Below are positions 15,633-24,642 of a stretch of 64,000 bases of DNA, piece after piece. Both the position numbers and the translations under genes were made by a program. How positions within the stretch are numbered: position 1 is the stretch's first letter; each line of letters opens with the position of its first letter. The stretch is from JAPLSN01 sp964482955. Lineage in GTDB: Bacteria; Spirochaetota; Spirochaetia; Treponematales; UBA12059. The stretch is taken from the NCBI GenBank assembly GCA_964482955.1, contig CAYZZW010000001.1, forward strand, positions 97,440 through 161,439, written 5' to 3'. The notes under the pieces were generated by a model that saw nothing but the letters and a program-made list of their open reading frames with translations, ran no database searches and was not told the DNA's origin.

Positions 15633-16337
15633 ATGCGGAACACCACGCTCGCCCTGGCCCTCGCGATCATGACGCTCGCGGACGCCGCGGCCTTCGACGT
15701 CCAGTCCCTCTCCCTCCACCTGCACCTCGCGGGCCTGTCCCGCGCCGAGGCGCCGACGGTGATGGAGGATCAGGCCGTTTTTTCGGTCAAGGGCCCCTAC
15801 CGCTCGGTGGGAGCCGCCTTCGAGCACGAGGGCTGGGCGATCGTGCATGCCTTCGAGCGGAACGCCCAGGGCGTGTTCGTGCTGGCCCTGCCCCTCCCGC
15901 TCGACTCGGAAAACCCGCTGGCGTACCGGATCGTCGTCGACGGCGTCTGGACCCGCGACCCGGCGAACCCGTCCTGGCGCCGCGATCCGCGCACCGCGCT
16001 GGACCTGTCCGTCCTGGCCGTGCCGCGGGTCAGCTCCGAGCGGCCCGGCCTCTACCGCCTCGTTTCCGAGGACGGCCGGCTCGTCCGCTTCCTCTGGAAA
16101 GGGGAACCCGGATCGGTCGTGACGGTGGCCGGCGACTTCAACCAGTGGGATCCCTTCCTCCACGAGCTCCGGGAAACCGAGCCCGGCGTCTTCCGGCTCG
16201 ATTTGGCCCTGCCCCCGGGCCGGCACCGTTACGCGTTCTTCTATCGCGGCGAATCCCGCGCCGACCCCCTGAATCCGTCGCACGAATTCACGAAAGACGG
16301 GATGGAAGTCTCGACGGTCGAGCTGCCCGCGTACTGA
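15633..16337 (+). CDS. Secreted CBM48 / AMPK-glycogen-binding-domain protein
   Basis: 234 residues. The signal peptide MRNTTLALALAIMTLADAAAF is followed by two similar immunoglobulin-like modules. The first (about 50-130) contains YRSVGAAFEHEGW and PLAYRIVVDGVWTRDPANPS; the second (about 140-230) has VTVAGDFNQWDPFLHELRE, LPPGRHRYAFFYRGE and RADPLNPSHE. GDFNQWDP and the RHRYAFFY.G...ADP pattern are the E-set/CBM48 signature of isoamylase N-termini and AMPK beta. No catalytic domain follows, so it is probably a glycan-binding or structural periplasmic protein. It stands alone, divergent from the FlcA-like gene. The start is assigned by the signal peptide; no clear ribosome site is seen. Confidence 0.8.
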   Translation: MRNTTLALALAIMTLADAAAFDVQSLSLHLHLAGLSRAEAPTVMEDQAVFSVKGPYRSVGAAFEHEGWAIVHAFERNAQGVFVLALPLPLDSENPLAYRIVVDGVWTRDPANPSWRRDPRTALDLSVLAVPRVSSERPGLYRLVSEDGRLVRFLWKGEPGSVVTVAGDFNQWDPFLHELRETEPGVFRLDLALPPGRHRYAFFYRGESRADPLNPSHEFTKDGMEVSTVELPAY

Positions 16338-16381
16338 GAACCCGTCGGACCCGCGACCGCCGGATACGGGCCGCCAGGCCA

Positions 16382-16409
16382 TTGCCAACGCCGCGCTGAC
16401 ACCTATACT
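16382..16409 (+). promoter_or_regulatory. Promoter for the EAL gene (near-leaderless)
   Basis: TTGCCA (16382-16387), 16 bp, TATACT (16404-16409), 10 nt before the ATG at 16420. There is no Shine-Dalgarno sequence. Confidence 0.65.
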
Positions 16410-16419
16410 TCCTTAATGT

Positions 16420-18483
16420 ATGGCACAACCCAGAATCGCCTTCCTGCGCCTCGCGCGTAACGCGAGCCTCGCCGACCTCGTCGTGGCCGGCGCCGCACTC
16501 GTCGTCTACGCCGCGGCTTTCTTCGTGTCGTTCCCCTTTTTCGGCCGCGTCGTCGGCGTCCTGGCCGTTTTCCCGATCTTCGCGCTCGTCCGCGTCGCCG
16601 GACTTCCGGGAGGCATCGCGGGCGGCGTCGCGGTCTTCGTCCTCGACACCGTCCTGTACGCCCTGCTCGGCTACGGGGAGTCCTTCCTGTCCGCGGCGCG
16701 CCTCACGAGCTGGGGGGCGGTCACCGGGCTCGGCCTCGTCTTCGGCTTCCTCGAGGAGGTCGAAAGCGCCCGCAGGCGCGGCGAGCGGGAATTCGCCCGG
16801 GCCCTCGAGAATTCGGGCGAAGGGGTCTGGGTCCTGGACGTGAAGCGAAACCGCCTGTCCGTGAGCCCGGGCTGGTTCAAGGTCGCGGGCTGCGACCCGG
16901 CCGTCGGGATCTCGACGCTGGACGGCTTCGCCTCCCGTCTCCACCCGGACGAAAGCCCCAGGGTGCTCGACGAATTCGAACGGCTCCGCTCCGGCGCCTC
17001 CCGCGACGCCGCGTTCGAATACCGCGTCCGAGGCGAGGACGGTTCGTGGCGCTGGCTCCACACGCGGGGCTGCGTCGCGGCGCTCGGGCTCGACGGCGCG
17101 CCCGCCCGCCTCGTCGGGGTGTCCTGCGACATGACCGAGCGCAAGAACCACGAGGACCAGCTCGTCTTCCAGGCCTACCACGACCAGCTGACGCGACTGC
17201 CCAACCGCAAGGCCTTCTTCGAGCGGGCCGTGGAGATGCTCGCTTCGGCCGACCGCTCCGTGACCGAGCGCACGCGCTCCTTCGTCCTCCTCGACCTGGA
17301 CGACTTCAAGCACGTCAACGACTCGATGGGGCACAAGGTGGGCGACCTCTGCCTCCGCGCCGCGGCCGAGCGCCTGCAGCGCGCGACCCGCCGCTCGGAC
17401 TTCCTCTTCCACCTGGGCGCGAACGCCTTCATGGTCGTGCTGTCGCGGACGGCGGCCGAGACCGACGCCGCCGTGTTCGCCGACAAGACGATCGCGGCGT
17501 TCGCCGAGCCCTTCGCCGTCGAGGGCTTCCAGATCTACGTCGGGCTCAGCGCCGGCATCGCCCTCTACCCGCGGGACGGGCTCGACCCGCTCACGCTCAT
17601 CCGCAAGGCCGAATCCGCCCTGCGCGAGGCGAAGCGGGAACGGAACGCCTACCGCTTCTTCTCGCCCGAGATCCAGGAGCGGGCCAAGCGGCGCGTGGAC
17701 CTGCTTTCGAGCCTCCGGAAGGCCGTCGCCGAGTCCGATTTCACGCTCGCCTACCAACCCATCCAGACCGCCGACGGGCGGATCGAGAGCCTCGAGGCGC
17801 TCATCCGCTGGAAACGCCGCGACACGGGCGACGCGGTCCCCCCCGGCGAGTTCATCCCGCTCGCGGAGGAATCGGGGCTCATCGTCCGCATCGGGCGCTT
17901 CGTCCTCGACCGCGCGTTGGCCGACCTCGTCCGCCTCTCCGCCCTGCCCGACCCGCCCTCGGTGGCGGTCAACGTGTCCGCGCGGCAGCTCCGCGACCGC
18001 ACCTTCGTGGCCGGGCTCCGGACCGCGCTCGAGCGTTCGGGGGCGGATCCGCGCCGGCTCAGGCTCGAGATCACCGAATCGAGCTTCCTCGAGGCGACCG
18101 ACGAGATCGCGGGACGGCTCCGCGCCATTCGCGAGCTCGGCGTGACGGTGTCCCTCGACGATTTCGGGACGGGCTATTCGTCGCTCGCCTACCTGCGCGA
18201 CCTGCCCATCGACGAGATGAAGATCGACCGCCTGTTCGTCCGGGACCTGCCCGACCCGAAGGCGCGGGCCATCGTCGTGGCCGTGCTCGACCTGGCCCGG
18301 GGCTTGGGGAAGCGCGTCGTCGCGGAGGGCGTGGCGAGCGCGGAAGCCCGCGACTGCCTCGCGCGCCTCGGTTGCGAACGGTTCCAGGGCGAGTTCCTGT
18401 CCCCGCCCCGGCCGATCGAGGATTTGCTTCCCGCGTCGACTCCGGTCCCGGGTATTGACGAATCGGGCGGAACTCCGCTATAA
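16420..18483 (+). CDS. PAS-degenerate GGDEF-EAL cyclic-di-GMP phosphodiesterase
   Basis: 687 residues. The N-terminal 110 residues carry about four hydrophobic segments. A PAS/PAC domain follows (SGEGVWVLDVKRNRLSVSPG ending VGVSCDMTERK), then a GGDEF-type domain starting YHDQLTRLPNRKAFFERA. Its signature loop reads FHLGANAFMVVL where RLGGDEF is expected, so both cyclase Gly/Asp-Glu positions are lost and diguanylate cyclase activity is unlikely. The C-terminal EAL domain keeps LEALIRWKR (EAL), SGLIVRIG, AVNVSARQL, LEITESS, DDFGTGYSSLAYL, KIDRLFV and VVAEGVAS, so phosphodiesterase activity is expected. The degenerate domain may bind GTP and regulate EAL, as in known tandem proteins. The tRNA-Phe promoter lies inside its last codons. 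Confidence 0.93.
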   Translation: MAQPRIAFLRLARNASLADLVVAGAALVVYAAAFFVSFPFFGRVVGVLAVFPIFALVRVAGLPGGIAGGVAVFVLDTVLYALLGYGESFLSAARLTSWGAVTGLGLVFGFLEEVESARRRGEREFARALENSGEGVWVLDVKRNRLSVSPGWFKVAGCDPAVGISTLDGFASRLHPDESPRVLDEFERLRSGASRDAAFEYRVRGEDGSWRWLHTRGCVAALGLDGAPARLVGVSCDMTERKNHEDQLVFQAYHDQLTRLPNRKAFFERAVEMLASADRSVTERTRSFVLLDLDDFKHVNDSMGHKVGDLCLRAAAERLQRATRRSDFLFHLGANAFMVVLSRTAAETDAAVFADKTIAAFAEPFAVEGFQIYVGLSAGIALYPRDGLDPLTLIRKAESALREAKRERNAYRFFSPEIQERAKRRVDLLSSLRKAVAESDFTLAYQPIQTADGRIESLEALIRWKRRDTGDAVPPGEFIPLAEESGLIVRIGRFVLDRALADLVRLSALPDPPSVAVNVSARQLRDRTFVAGLRTALERSGADPRRLRLEITESSFLEATDEIAGRLRAIRELGVTVSLDDFGTGYSSLAYLRDLPIDEMKIDRLFVRDLPDPKARAIVVAVLDLARGLGKRVVAEGVASAEARDCLARLGCERFQGEFLSPPRPIEDLLPASTPVPGIDESGGTPL

Positions 18484-18484
18484 A
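18455..18484 (+). promoter_or_regulatory. tRNA-Phe promoter, inside the EAL gene end
   Basis: TTGACG (18455-18460), 18 bp, TATAAA (18479-18484), 12 nt before the tRNA. It overlaps the 3' end and stop codon of the EAL gene. Confidence 0.7.
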
Positions 18485-18496
18485 GATCGCGCTTTC

Positions 18497-18569
<73 letters not shown>

Positions 18570-18580
18570 ACCGAAGGAAA

Positions 18581-18610
18581 GGCCACCCGGCGCGGGTGGC
18601 CTTTTCGTTT
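18581..18610 (+). terminator. tRNA-Phe terminator
   Basis: GGCCACCC, loop GGCGC, GGGTGGCC, then TTTTCGTTT, starting 12 nt after the tRNA. Confidence 0.88.
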
Positions 18611-18692
18611 GGTCGGCGCCGGTTGAGCCGGACGGCCCGATCGCCTATACTGGAAGCCGCTGGCGGGCGAACGCCGCGACACGGGAGGCTTG

Positions 18693-20228
18693 GTGGAACG
18701 AGCGGAAAAACGCCGGACGGCGCGCGCGGTTCCGATCGGACGCTCGATCGGGTTCCGCATCTACTCGTGGGCGCTCGCCTTCGCGGCCGTGCTGGTCATC
18801 GCCGCCGGGCTCGCCGTGCTGGCGGTAGAGACCCGCTCGGTCAGGCTCGCGCTCGACGCGGGGATCGAGCAGGTGCGCGTCCGGGTCTCGGAAGTCCTCC
18901 TCGAACCACTGTGGTCCTACTCGAAATCCCAGATCGAAACCGTCATCCGCCTCGAGATGCAGAGCCGGGAAATCCTCTACATCTACGTCCTCGACGAGAA
19001 CGGACAGCCGGTCGCCGGGCTCGCGCGGGACCGGAACGGCGCGGTGACGCCGCGCGAGGCCGCGGACAACGACTTCATCCTGAAGTCGCTGTACACGACG
19101 GTCCAATCGCACCTCACGCGCAACGATTTTCCCATCGGCCTCGTGGACATCGGCTTCACCGACGTCTTCGCCCGGCGCGAGATCGCCCGGCGCTTCCTCG
19201 CGGACGTGGGCCGCATGACCGTCGTCATCGCCCTCGTGCTCGGCTTCGCCCTCGCCATCCTCAAGGCGACCGCGTTCGACCCGCTCTCCCGGATGGTGGA
19301 GACGGTCCGGCGCTTCGGCGGCCGGGACTACGCGGCGCGCATCCCGCCGCGGAAGCGTCGCGACGAGCTGTCCGAACTGGCGGACGCCTTTAACACGATG
19401 GCCGCGCTCATCGAGTCGCACTCGGTCGAGCTCGAGCGCCTCGTCGACGAGCGGACGAAGCAGCTCGTCGAATCGGAAAAACTGGCTTTCCTCGGCAGCC
19501 TCGTGGCCGGCGTCGCGCACGAGATCAACACGCCCGTCGGCGTCGCCGTGACCGCGGCGTCGCACCTGACCGAACGCACCGCGAATCTCCGCCGGGACTT
19601 CGAGGCGGACGACCTGACCAGGTCCGACCTGGCGTCCTACCTGGCCGAGGCGGACGAAGCGGCGAGCATCATGCTCGCGAACCTCCGCCGCGCGGGCGAC
19701 TTCGTCCGAAGCTTCAAGCAGGTGGCCATCGACCAGAGCCACGAGGAACGACGCCTGTTCAAGCTGAAACCCTACGTCGAGGAGATCATCTTCTCGCTCA
19801 AGCCGCGGCTCAAGAAGACCAGGCACGTCGTCGACGTCGACATTCCGGACGGACTCACGCTCAACACGATGCCGGGGCTCCTGTCGCAGATCGTCACGAA
19901 CCTGGTGGTCAACTCGCTCGACCACGGCTTCGAAACGGATCAAGCCGGCCGCATCGGCATTTCGGCGCGGGTATCCGACGGCAAACTCGTGTTCGTCTAC
20001 CGGGACAACGGAAAGGGCGTGCCGCGCGAAATCCAGCACCGGATCTTCCAGCCCTTTTTCACGACGCGTCGCGACCGCGGGGGGACCGGGCTCGGTCTCT
20101 ACATCATCGCGAACATAGCCACCAAGCTCTCCGGATCGGTCGCGTTCGCGAGCGAGCCGGGAGCCGGCGTCGAATTCACCGTGACCCTCCCGCCGGAGAC
20201 GGTCGCGTCGCAGGGAGCCGACACATGA
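18693..20228 (+). CDS. Membrane sensor histidine kinase
   Basis: About 511 residues. GTG at 18693 is preferred (GGAGG 4 nt upstream); TTG at 18690 is too close to the site. TM1 (about 25-45) and TM2 (about 170-192) flank a small extracytoplasmic sensor domain of about 120 residues (EQVRVRVSEVLLEPLWSYSK, EILYIYVLDENGQPVAG). HAMP (about 195-245) leads to the kinase core: H-box FLGSLVAGVAHEINTPVG with the phospho-acceptor His, N-box IVTNLVVNSLDHGF, G1 YRDNGKGVP, F-box FQPFFTTRRD and G2 GGTGLGLYI. The end overlaps the next gene as ATGA, so it is translationally coupled to the REC-HD-GYP protein, its probable partner. Confidence 0.93.
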   Translation: MERAEKRRTARAVPIGRSIGFRIYSWALAFAAVLVIAAGLAVLAVETRSVRLALDAGIEQVRVRVSEVLLEPLWSYSKSQIETVIRLEMQSREILYIYVLDENGQPVAGLARDRNGAVTPREAADNDFILKSLYTTVQSHLTRNDFPIGLVDIGFTDVFARREIARRFLADVGRMTVVIALVLGFALAILKATAFDPLSRMVETVRRFGGRDYAARIPPRKRRDELSELADAFNTMAALIESHSVELERLVDERTKQLVESEKLAFLGSLVAGVAHEINTPVGVAVTAASHLTERTANLRRDFEADDLTRSDLASYLAEADEAASIMLANLRRAGDFVRSFKQVAIDQSHEERRLFKLKPYVEEIIFSLKPRLKKTRHVVDVDIPDGLTLNTMPGLLSQIVTNLVVNSLDHGFETDQAGRIGISARVSDGKLVFVYRDNGKGVPREIQHRIFQPFFTTRRDRGGTGLGLYIIANIATKLSGSVAFASEPGAGVEFTVTLPPETVASQGADT

Positions 20229-21775
20229 GCGCAAAAGAGGACGCGATGACCTTCGCCGAGGACCGGAAGCCCCCCGAGCAACAGGCTCGGGACGACAAAT
20301 GGAACGTCCTCATCGTCGACGACGAGGACGAGGTCCATCACGTCACGAAGCTCGTGCTTTCGGGCTTCTCCTTCATGGGCCGCGGCCTCCGCTTCCACAG
20401 CGCCTATTCCGCGGCGGAAGCGAGGCGCATCCTGGCCGAGCGCCAGGACATCGCGGTGGCGCTCCTCGACGTGGTCATGGAGGACGACAGCGCGGGGCTG
20501 ACCCTCGTGCGCCACATCCGGGACGAACTGCGGAACCCGTACATGCGCATCGTGCTCCGCACCGGCCAGCCGGGGCACGCGCCGGAAAGCCGGGTGATCC
20601 TCGAGTACGACATCAACGACTACAAAGAAAAGACCGAGCTGACGGCGCAGAAGCTCTTCACGACGATGGTGTCGTCCATCCGCTCGTACCGCGACATCAT
20701 GACCATCGAGAAGAACCGGCGCGGGCTCGAGAAGATCATCGACGCCTCCGCGCGCATCTTCGAGATCCAGTCGCTCCAGAAGTTCGCCTCCGGCGTCCTC
20801 GAACAGCTCACGAGCCTCCTCAACATCGACCGCGACGCGATCTACTTCAACGTCGGCGGCTTCACGGCCGTCATGGACGGCGCCGGTTTCCGCGTCCTCG
20901 CCGCGACGGGGCACTTCATCCCCATGATCGGGAAGGAAGTCGGCGAGATACTCACGCCGCCGCTGGCCGGCCTCGTGGAGAAGAGCGTCGCGGAGCGCCG
21001 GAGCGCCTACGACGACGAGGCCTACGTCGGCTACATCGAGACGAAGTCGGGTTCCAAGAACATCATTTTCCTCGACAATTGCCCGGGCCTGTCGTCCATC
21101 GACATCGAACTCATCAACATCTACTGCATGAACGTGGCGGTGGCCTTCGAGAACATCTACCTGAACCGCGAGCTCGAGGAGACGCAGAAGGAGCTCATCT
21201 TCAAGCTCGGCGAGGTGATCGAAAGCCGCACCAAGGACCAGGACACGACCGACCACGTCCGGCGCGTGGCCACCCTCGTGCGCTTCCTGGCGATCGAGCT
21301 CGGCCTGCCGGAGGAGGAGGCCGAGCTCGTGAGCGTGGCCAGCGCCATCCACGACATCGGGAAGATCGCCATACCCGACGACATCCTCCTCAAGCCCGGC
21401 AAGCTCACGCCCTCGGAACACGACATGATGAAGCAGCACACGGTCTTCGGGCGGCGGATGTTCGAGCACTCGAAGCGGAGCCTCTTCGGCGCCGCCACGC
21501 TGATCGCGTTCCAGCACCACGAAAACTGGGACGGCTCGGGCTACCCCACGGGCGCCTCGGGCGAGGACATCCCGCTCTACGCCCGGATCACCGCCATCGC
21601 CGACGTCTTCGACGCGATGACGCACAAGCGCGTCTACCGCGAGGCGGCCCTGTCGGCGGGCGAAGCCGTGGCCTACATCGAAGCCCAGGCCGGCAAGCAG
21701 TTCGACCCGAAACTCGTCGCCCTGTTTTCCGAAAAGCGGAAAGAGCTTGCGGCGCTGGCGGGCATCCGGCCTTGA
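20225..21775 (+). CDS. Response regulator with DUF3369 and HD-GYP phosphodiesterase domains
   Basis: 516 residues. The receiver domain spans about 25-150 with acidic pocket VDDEDE, phospho-acceptor Asp in LLDVVMEDD, and KEK at the switch lysine. The middle (about 165-325) is a DUF3369-type GAF-like domain (LNIDRDAIYFNVGGFTAV). The C-terminal HD-GYP domain (about 330-510) has HDIGKIAIPDDILLKPG and HHENWDGSGYP with metal-binding His/Asp and the GYP signature intact, so cyclic-di-GMP hydrolysis is expected. ATG overlaps the kinase stop. Together the pair forms a two-component system that turns an external signal into c-di-GMP breakdown, likely affecting motility. Confidence 0.94.
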   Translation: MSAKEDAMTFAEDRKPPEQQARDDKWNVLIVDDEDEVHHVTKLVLSGFSFMGRGLRFHSAYSAAEARRILAERQDIAVALLDVVMEDDSAGLTLVRHIRDELRNPYMRIVLRTGQPGHAPESRVILEYDINDYKEKTELTAQKLFTTMVSSIRSYRDIMTIEKNRRGLEKIIDASARIFEIQSLQKFASGVLEQLTSLLNIDRDAIYFNVGGFTAVMDGAGFRVLAATGHFIPMIGKEVGEILTPPLAGLVEKSVAERRSAYDDEAYVGYIETKSGSKNIIFLDNCPGLSSIDIELINIYCMNVAVAFENIYLNRELEETQKELIFKLGEVIESRTKDQDTTDHVRRVATLVRFLAIELGLPEEEAELVSVASAIHDIGKIAIPDDILLKPGKLTPSEHDMMKQHTVFGRRMFEHSKRSLFGAATLIAFQHHENWDGSGYPTGASGEDIPLYARITAIADVFDAMTHKRVYREAALSAGEAVAYIEAQAGKQFDPKLVALFSEKRKELAALAGIRP

Positions 21776-21856
21776 CCTTCGTCGCGCGCGCGATACATCA
21801 TCGCCCGCCGGGCGCGCGTTGACTGCCCCGGCGTCCGTTCCCCCGGAGGTGCATCC

Positions 21857-22834
21857 GTGAAAGTCCTCGTCATCGGCGGCGCCGGCTACATCGGCAGCCA
21901 CGTCGTCCTCCGCTTCCTCGACTCGGGCCACGTCGTCACGGTGTTCGACAACCTGTCCTCGGGACTCCGCGAAAACCTCTTTCCGGGCGTTCCCTTCGTC
22001 GAGGGCGACATCCTCGATCCGGCGGCCCTGACGGCCGCGATGTCCGGCGGTTTCGACGCCGTCGTCCACCTGGCCGCGCTCAAGGCCGCCGGCGAATCCA
22101 TGATCGCCCCGGAAAAATATTCCGTGAACAACCTCACGGGCGCCATCAACATCCTCAACGCGATGTGCGCGACGGGCGTCAAGCGCGTCGTCTTCAGCTC
22201 GACGGCGGCCGTGTACGGCGAACCAGCCTACCTGCCCATGGACGAAAAGCATCCGACCAACCCGGAAAACTACTACGGCTTCACGAAGCTCGAAATCGAG
22301 CGCATCCTGTCGTGGTACGACCGGCTGAAAGGCGTGCGCTACGCGGCCCTGCGCTACTTCAACGCCACCGGCTACGACCCGGCCGGGCGCGTCGGCGGTC
22401 TCGAGCGGAATCCCGCGAACCTCCTGCCCGTCATCATGGAAACGGCCGTCGGCGTCCGCAAGGAACTCAGGATCTTCGGCGGCGACTACCCGACGAAAGA
22501 CGGCACGGGCGTGCGCGACTACGTCCACGTCTCCGACCTGGCCGACGCGCACCTGTCGGCGCTCGAGGCGATCACGGCCACCGACGCGAGTCTCATGGTC
22601 AACCTGGGCTCCGAAACCGGGCTGTCCGTGAAGGAGATGCTGGAGGCGGCCCGCCGCGTCACCGGCCGCCCCATCCCGGCCGAAGTCGTGGCGCGACGGC
22701 CCGGCGACCCGGCCACCGTCGTCGCGTCCGCCGGCATGGCGCGCGACCTCCTCGGGTGGAAGGCCTCCCGCAGCGACCTGGACACCATCGTCTCGACCAC
22801 CTGGAACGCGTACAAGCGCGCCTTCAAGCTCTGA
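21857..22834 (+). CDS. galE: UDP-glucose 4-epimerase
   Basis: 325 residues. The start is GTG at 21857 with GGAGG 7 nt upstream. NAD-binding GGAGYIGSHVVLRFL, GDILD, VVHLAALKA, the SDR catalytic pair YYGFTKLE (Tyr-x3-Lys) with SSTAAVYGEP as the Ser/Thr site, RYFNATGYDP, and GGDYPTKDGTGVRDYVHVSDLA are all present and in standard order. It interconverts UDP-glucose and UDP-galactose for surface glycans. Length matches the family. It stands 81 bp after the regulator gene and 61 bp before the M20 hydrolase. Confidence 0.95.
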   Translation: MKVLVIGGAGYIGSHVVLRFLDSGHVVTVFDNLSSGLRENLFPGVPFVEGDILDPAALTAAMSGGFDAVVHLAALKAAGESMIAPEKYSVNNLTGAINILNAMCATGVKRVVFSSTAAVYGEPAYLPMDEKHPTNPENYYGFTKLEIERILSWYDRLKGVRYAALRYFNATGYDPAGRVGGLERNPANLLPVIMETAVGVRKELRIFGGDYPTKDGTGVRDYVHVSDLADAHLSALEAITATDASLMVNLGSETGLSVKEMLEAARRVTGRPIPAEVVARRPGDPATVVASAGMARDLLGWKASRSDLDTIVSTTWNAYKRAFKL

Positions 22835-22895
22835 CCCGAAACGGCGCCGCGACGAACCCGACGCGGCGAACCGCGCTACCCCGAGGAGGGACACC

Positions 22896-24125
22896 ATGAC
22901 CACGAAAGAACAGACCTTCAAATGGATCGAGGGCCGCAAGGACCTCGCGATCGAACTCGAAAGCCTGCTCACCGCGATACCCGCGATGGCCCCGGAATCC
23001 GGCGGCGACGGGGAGCTCGCGAAGGCCGAAGCCCTGGTCGCGTGGCTCAAGGCCCGCGGCATCTCCGACATCGAGCGCCACGACGCCCCCGACCCCCGCG
23101 CGAAGGGCGGCGTGCGCCCCAACATCGTCGCGACGATCAAGGGTTCGAAGCCCGGCAAGCGCTTTTGGGTGATGTCCCACCTGGACGTCGTGCCCGAGGG
23201 CGACCGCTCGCTCTGGAAGACCGATCCCTTCAAGGCCGAGGTGAAGGACGGGAAGATCTACGGCCGCGGCGTCGAGGACAACCAGCAGGGCCTCGTCGCG
23301 TCCGTGCTCGCCGCGCTCGCCCTCGTCGAGCACAAGATCGCGCCGCCGCACGACGTGAAGCTCCTCTTCGTCGCCGACGAGGAATACGGCTCGGTGTTCG
23401 GCATCCAGTGGCTCCTCGCGAACCGCTCGCTCTTCCAGAAGGACGATCTCATCGTCGTGCCGGACGGCGGCTGCGACACGGGCACCGACATCGAGGTGGC
23501 CGAGAAGAACATCTGCTGGTTCAAGGTGGCCACCAAGGGCAAGCAGTGCCACGCCTCCACCCCGGACGTCGGCGCCAACGCCTTCCTGGCCAACTGCGAG
23601 CTGGCGCTCCGCCTGCACGCGATGGAGACCGAAGTCTTCACCGAGCGCAACAAGCTCTTCAACCCGGACCGCTCCACCATCACCCCGACCAAGAAGGACG
23701 CGAACGTCCCGAACATCAACACCGTCCCCGCGGACGACGTCTTCTACACGGACATGCGCGTCCTGCCCTGCTACTCCGTCGATAAAGTCATCGCCGAAAG
23801 CGAAAAGCGCATGCGCGAGGTGGAGAAGAAGTACGGCGTGACGATGACGTACGAGATCATCCAGCGCAACGAAAGCCCCGCCACCCCGGTGGACAGCCCC
23901 GTCGTCACGGTCCTGTCCAAGGCGATCAAGGACGTCTACGGCGTCGACGCCCGCGCGGTCGGCATCGGCGGCGGCACCGTGGGCGCCTACCTCCGCAAGG
24001 CCGGCTACCCGTGCGTCATCTGGGCAAAGATGGCCGAGGTCGCGCACACCCCGAACGAGTTCGCCATCCTCGACAACATCCTGGGTGACGCGAAAGTCTT
24101 CGCGGCCCTCGCCTTGCGCGAGTAG
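22896..24125 (+). CDS. M20-family metallo-hydrolase (dipeptidase/deacylase type)
   Basis: 409 residues with GAGGAGG upstream of the ATG. Dinuclear-metal motifs are SHLDVVPEGD (His, Asp), GRGVEDNQQG (bridging Asp), VADEEYGS (catalytic and metal Glu), PDGGCDTG (metal Asp) and a late His in VAHTPNE. The inserted dimerisation domain is about residues 195-305 (FKVATKGKQCHASTPDVGANA). These define the ArgE/DapE/ACY1/PepV clan; the best description is M20 family metallo-hydrolase of the type common in treponemes, hydrolysing a short peptide or N-acyl amino acid in the cytoplasm. The last 13 codons are echoed 72 bp downstream at 24156-24197. Confidence 0.9.
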   Translation: MTTKEQTFKWIEGRKDLAIELESLLTAIPAMAPESGGDGELAKAEALVAWLKARGISDIERHDAPDPRAKGGVRPNIVATIKGSKPGKRFWVMSHLDVVPEGDRSLWKTDPFKAEVKDGKIYGRGVEDNQQGLVASVLAALALVEHKIAPPHDVKLLFVADEEYGSVFGIQWLLANRSLFQKDDLIVVPDGGCDTGTDIEVAEKNICWFKVATKGKQCHASTPDVGANAFLANCELALRLHAMETEVFTERNKLFNPDRSTITPTKKDANVPNINTVPADDVFYTDMRVLPCYSVDKVIAESEKRMREVEKKYGVTMTYEIIQRNESPATPVDSPVVTVLSKAIKDVYGVDARAVGIGGGTVGAYLRKAGYPCVIWAKMAEVAHTPNEFAILDNILGDAKVFAALALRE

Positions 24126-24155
24126 GCGGACGACTGCGCGGACGGCGCGTCACCG

Positions 24156-24197
24156 GGTGACGCCCAGGTGTTCGCGGCGTTGGCCCCGCGGGAATAA
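24156..24197 (+). pseudogene. Remnant of a second M20 gene (last 13 codons and stop)
   Basis: Read in frame this gives GDAQVFAALAPRE and TAA, matching the upstream gene end GDAKVFAALALRE and TAG (24084-24125) with two residue changes but many silent ones. The silent divergence suggests the tail of an old tandem paralogue rather than a recent duplication. No upstream part of such a gene remains. A hairpin GCGTCACC-G-GGTGACGC overlaps its left edge. Confidence 0.55.
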
Positions 24198-24213
24198 GCC
24201 CAGGACGAAGAGT

Positions 24214-24262
24214 TGCCACGAAGGACACGAAGTTCAGCCGCGAAGGGCACGAAGGAAGAGAA
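24214..24262. repeat. ACGAAG-type half element
   Basis: GCCACGAAGGACACGAAG followed by CCGCGAAGGGCACGAAGG. Only the left half of the element is present; compare 27073-27216. Confidence 0.6.
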
Positions 24263-24295
24263 GAAGTAATATAGTTTGAAGGCGTACTTACAGAG

Positions 24296-24325
24296 GCCCG
24301 CGGCGAATGTGCCGCGGGCTTTTTT
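24296..24325 (+). terminator. Terminator downstream of the M20 gene
   Basis: GCCCGCGGC, loop GAATGT, GCCGCGGGC, then TTTTTT. Confidence 0.85.
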
Positions 24326-24440
24326 CAAATTGGGCGTCGAGCGGAGCGAGACGGAAGGGGTAGCGGAAAGGAAAACCGTCGCGGACGCGGCGGCTTTCCT
24401 TGGAGCGAGGGGAAGACCTTCCCCTCCATAAAAATCGCGG
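24326..24440. repeat. Terminator-associated repeat block, copy 1
   Basis: GGGCGTCGAGCGGAGCGAGA, then GGAAGGGGTAGCGGAAA, and after a gap CTTCCCCTCCATAAAAATCG. The same blocks follow the putP terminator at 26266-26535, where an HP2 element separates the two halves. No coding potential is seen. Confidence 0.65.
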
Positions 24441-24474
24441 GCGCTCCGGCGCGGGTCGAAGCCGCGGGAAAGAC

Positions 24475-24502
24475 TTGACGCGCGGCGGTGACCGGGGATA
24501 AT
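24475..24502 (+). promoter_or_regulatory. putP promoter
   Basis: TTGACG (24475-24480), 16 bp, GATAAT (24497-24502). The leader is about 134 nt and opens with a perfect hairpin GGGAGTCC-GAC-GGACTCCC at 24510-24528. Confidence 0.65.
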
Positions 24503-24642
24503 CGAATCGGGAGTCCGACGGACTCCCGGCCGGCGTCGTCCGGCGCAGCGATACCGGGCATCGTCCACCGCGCCGAGTCCCGACGCGTCTACGCGAACCC
24601 CGTCGGCCCCGCGCACGGTTCCCGTCCCGAAGGAGAACGAGC

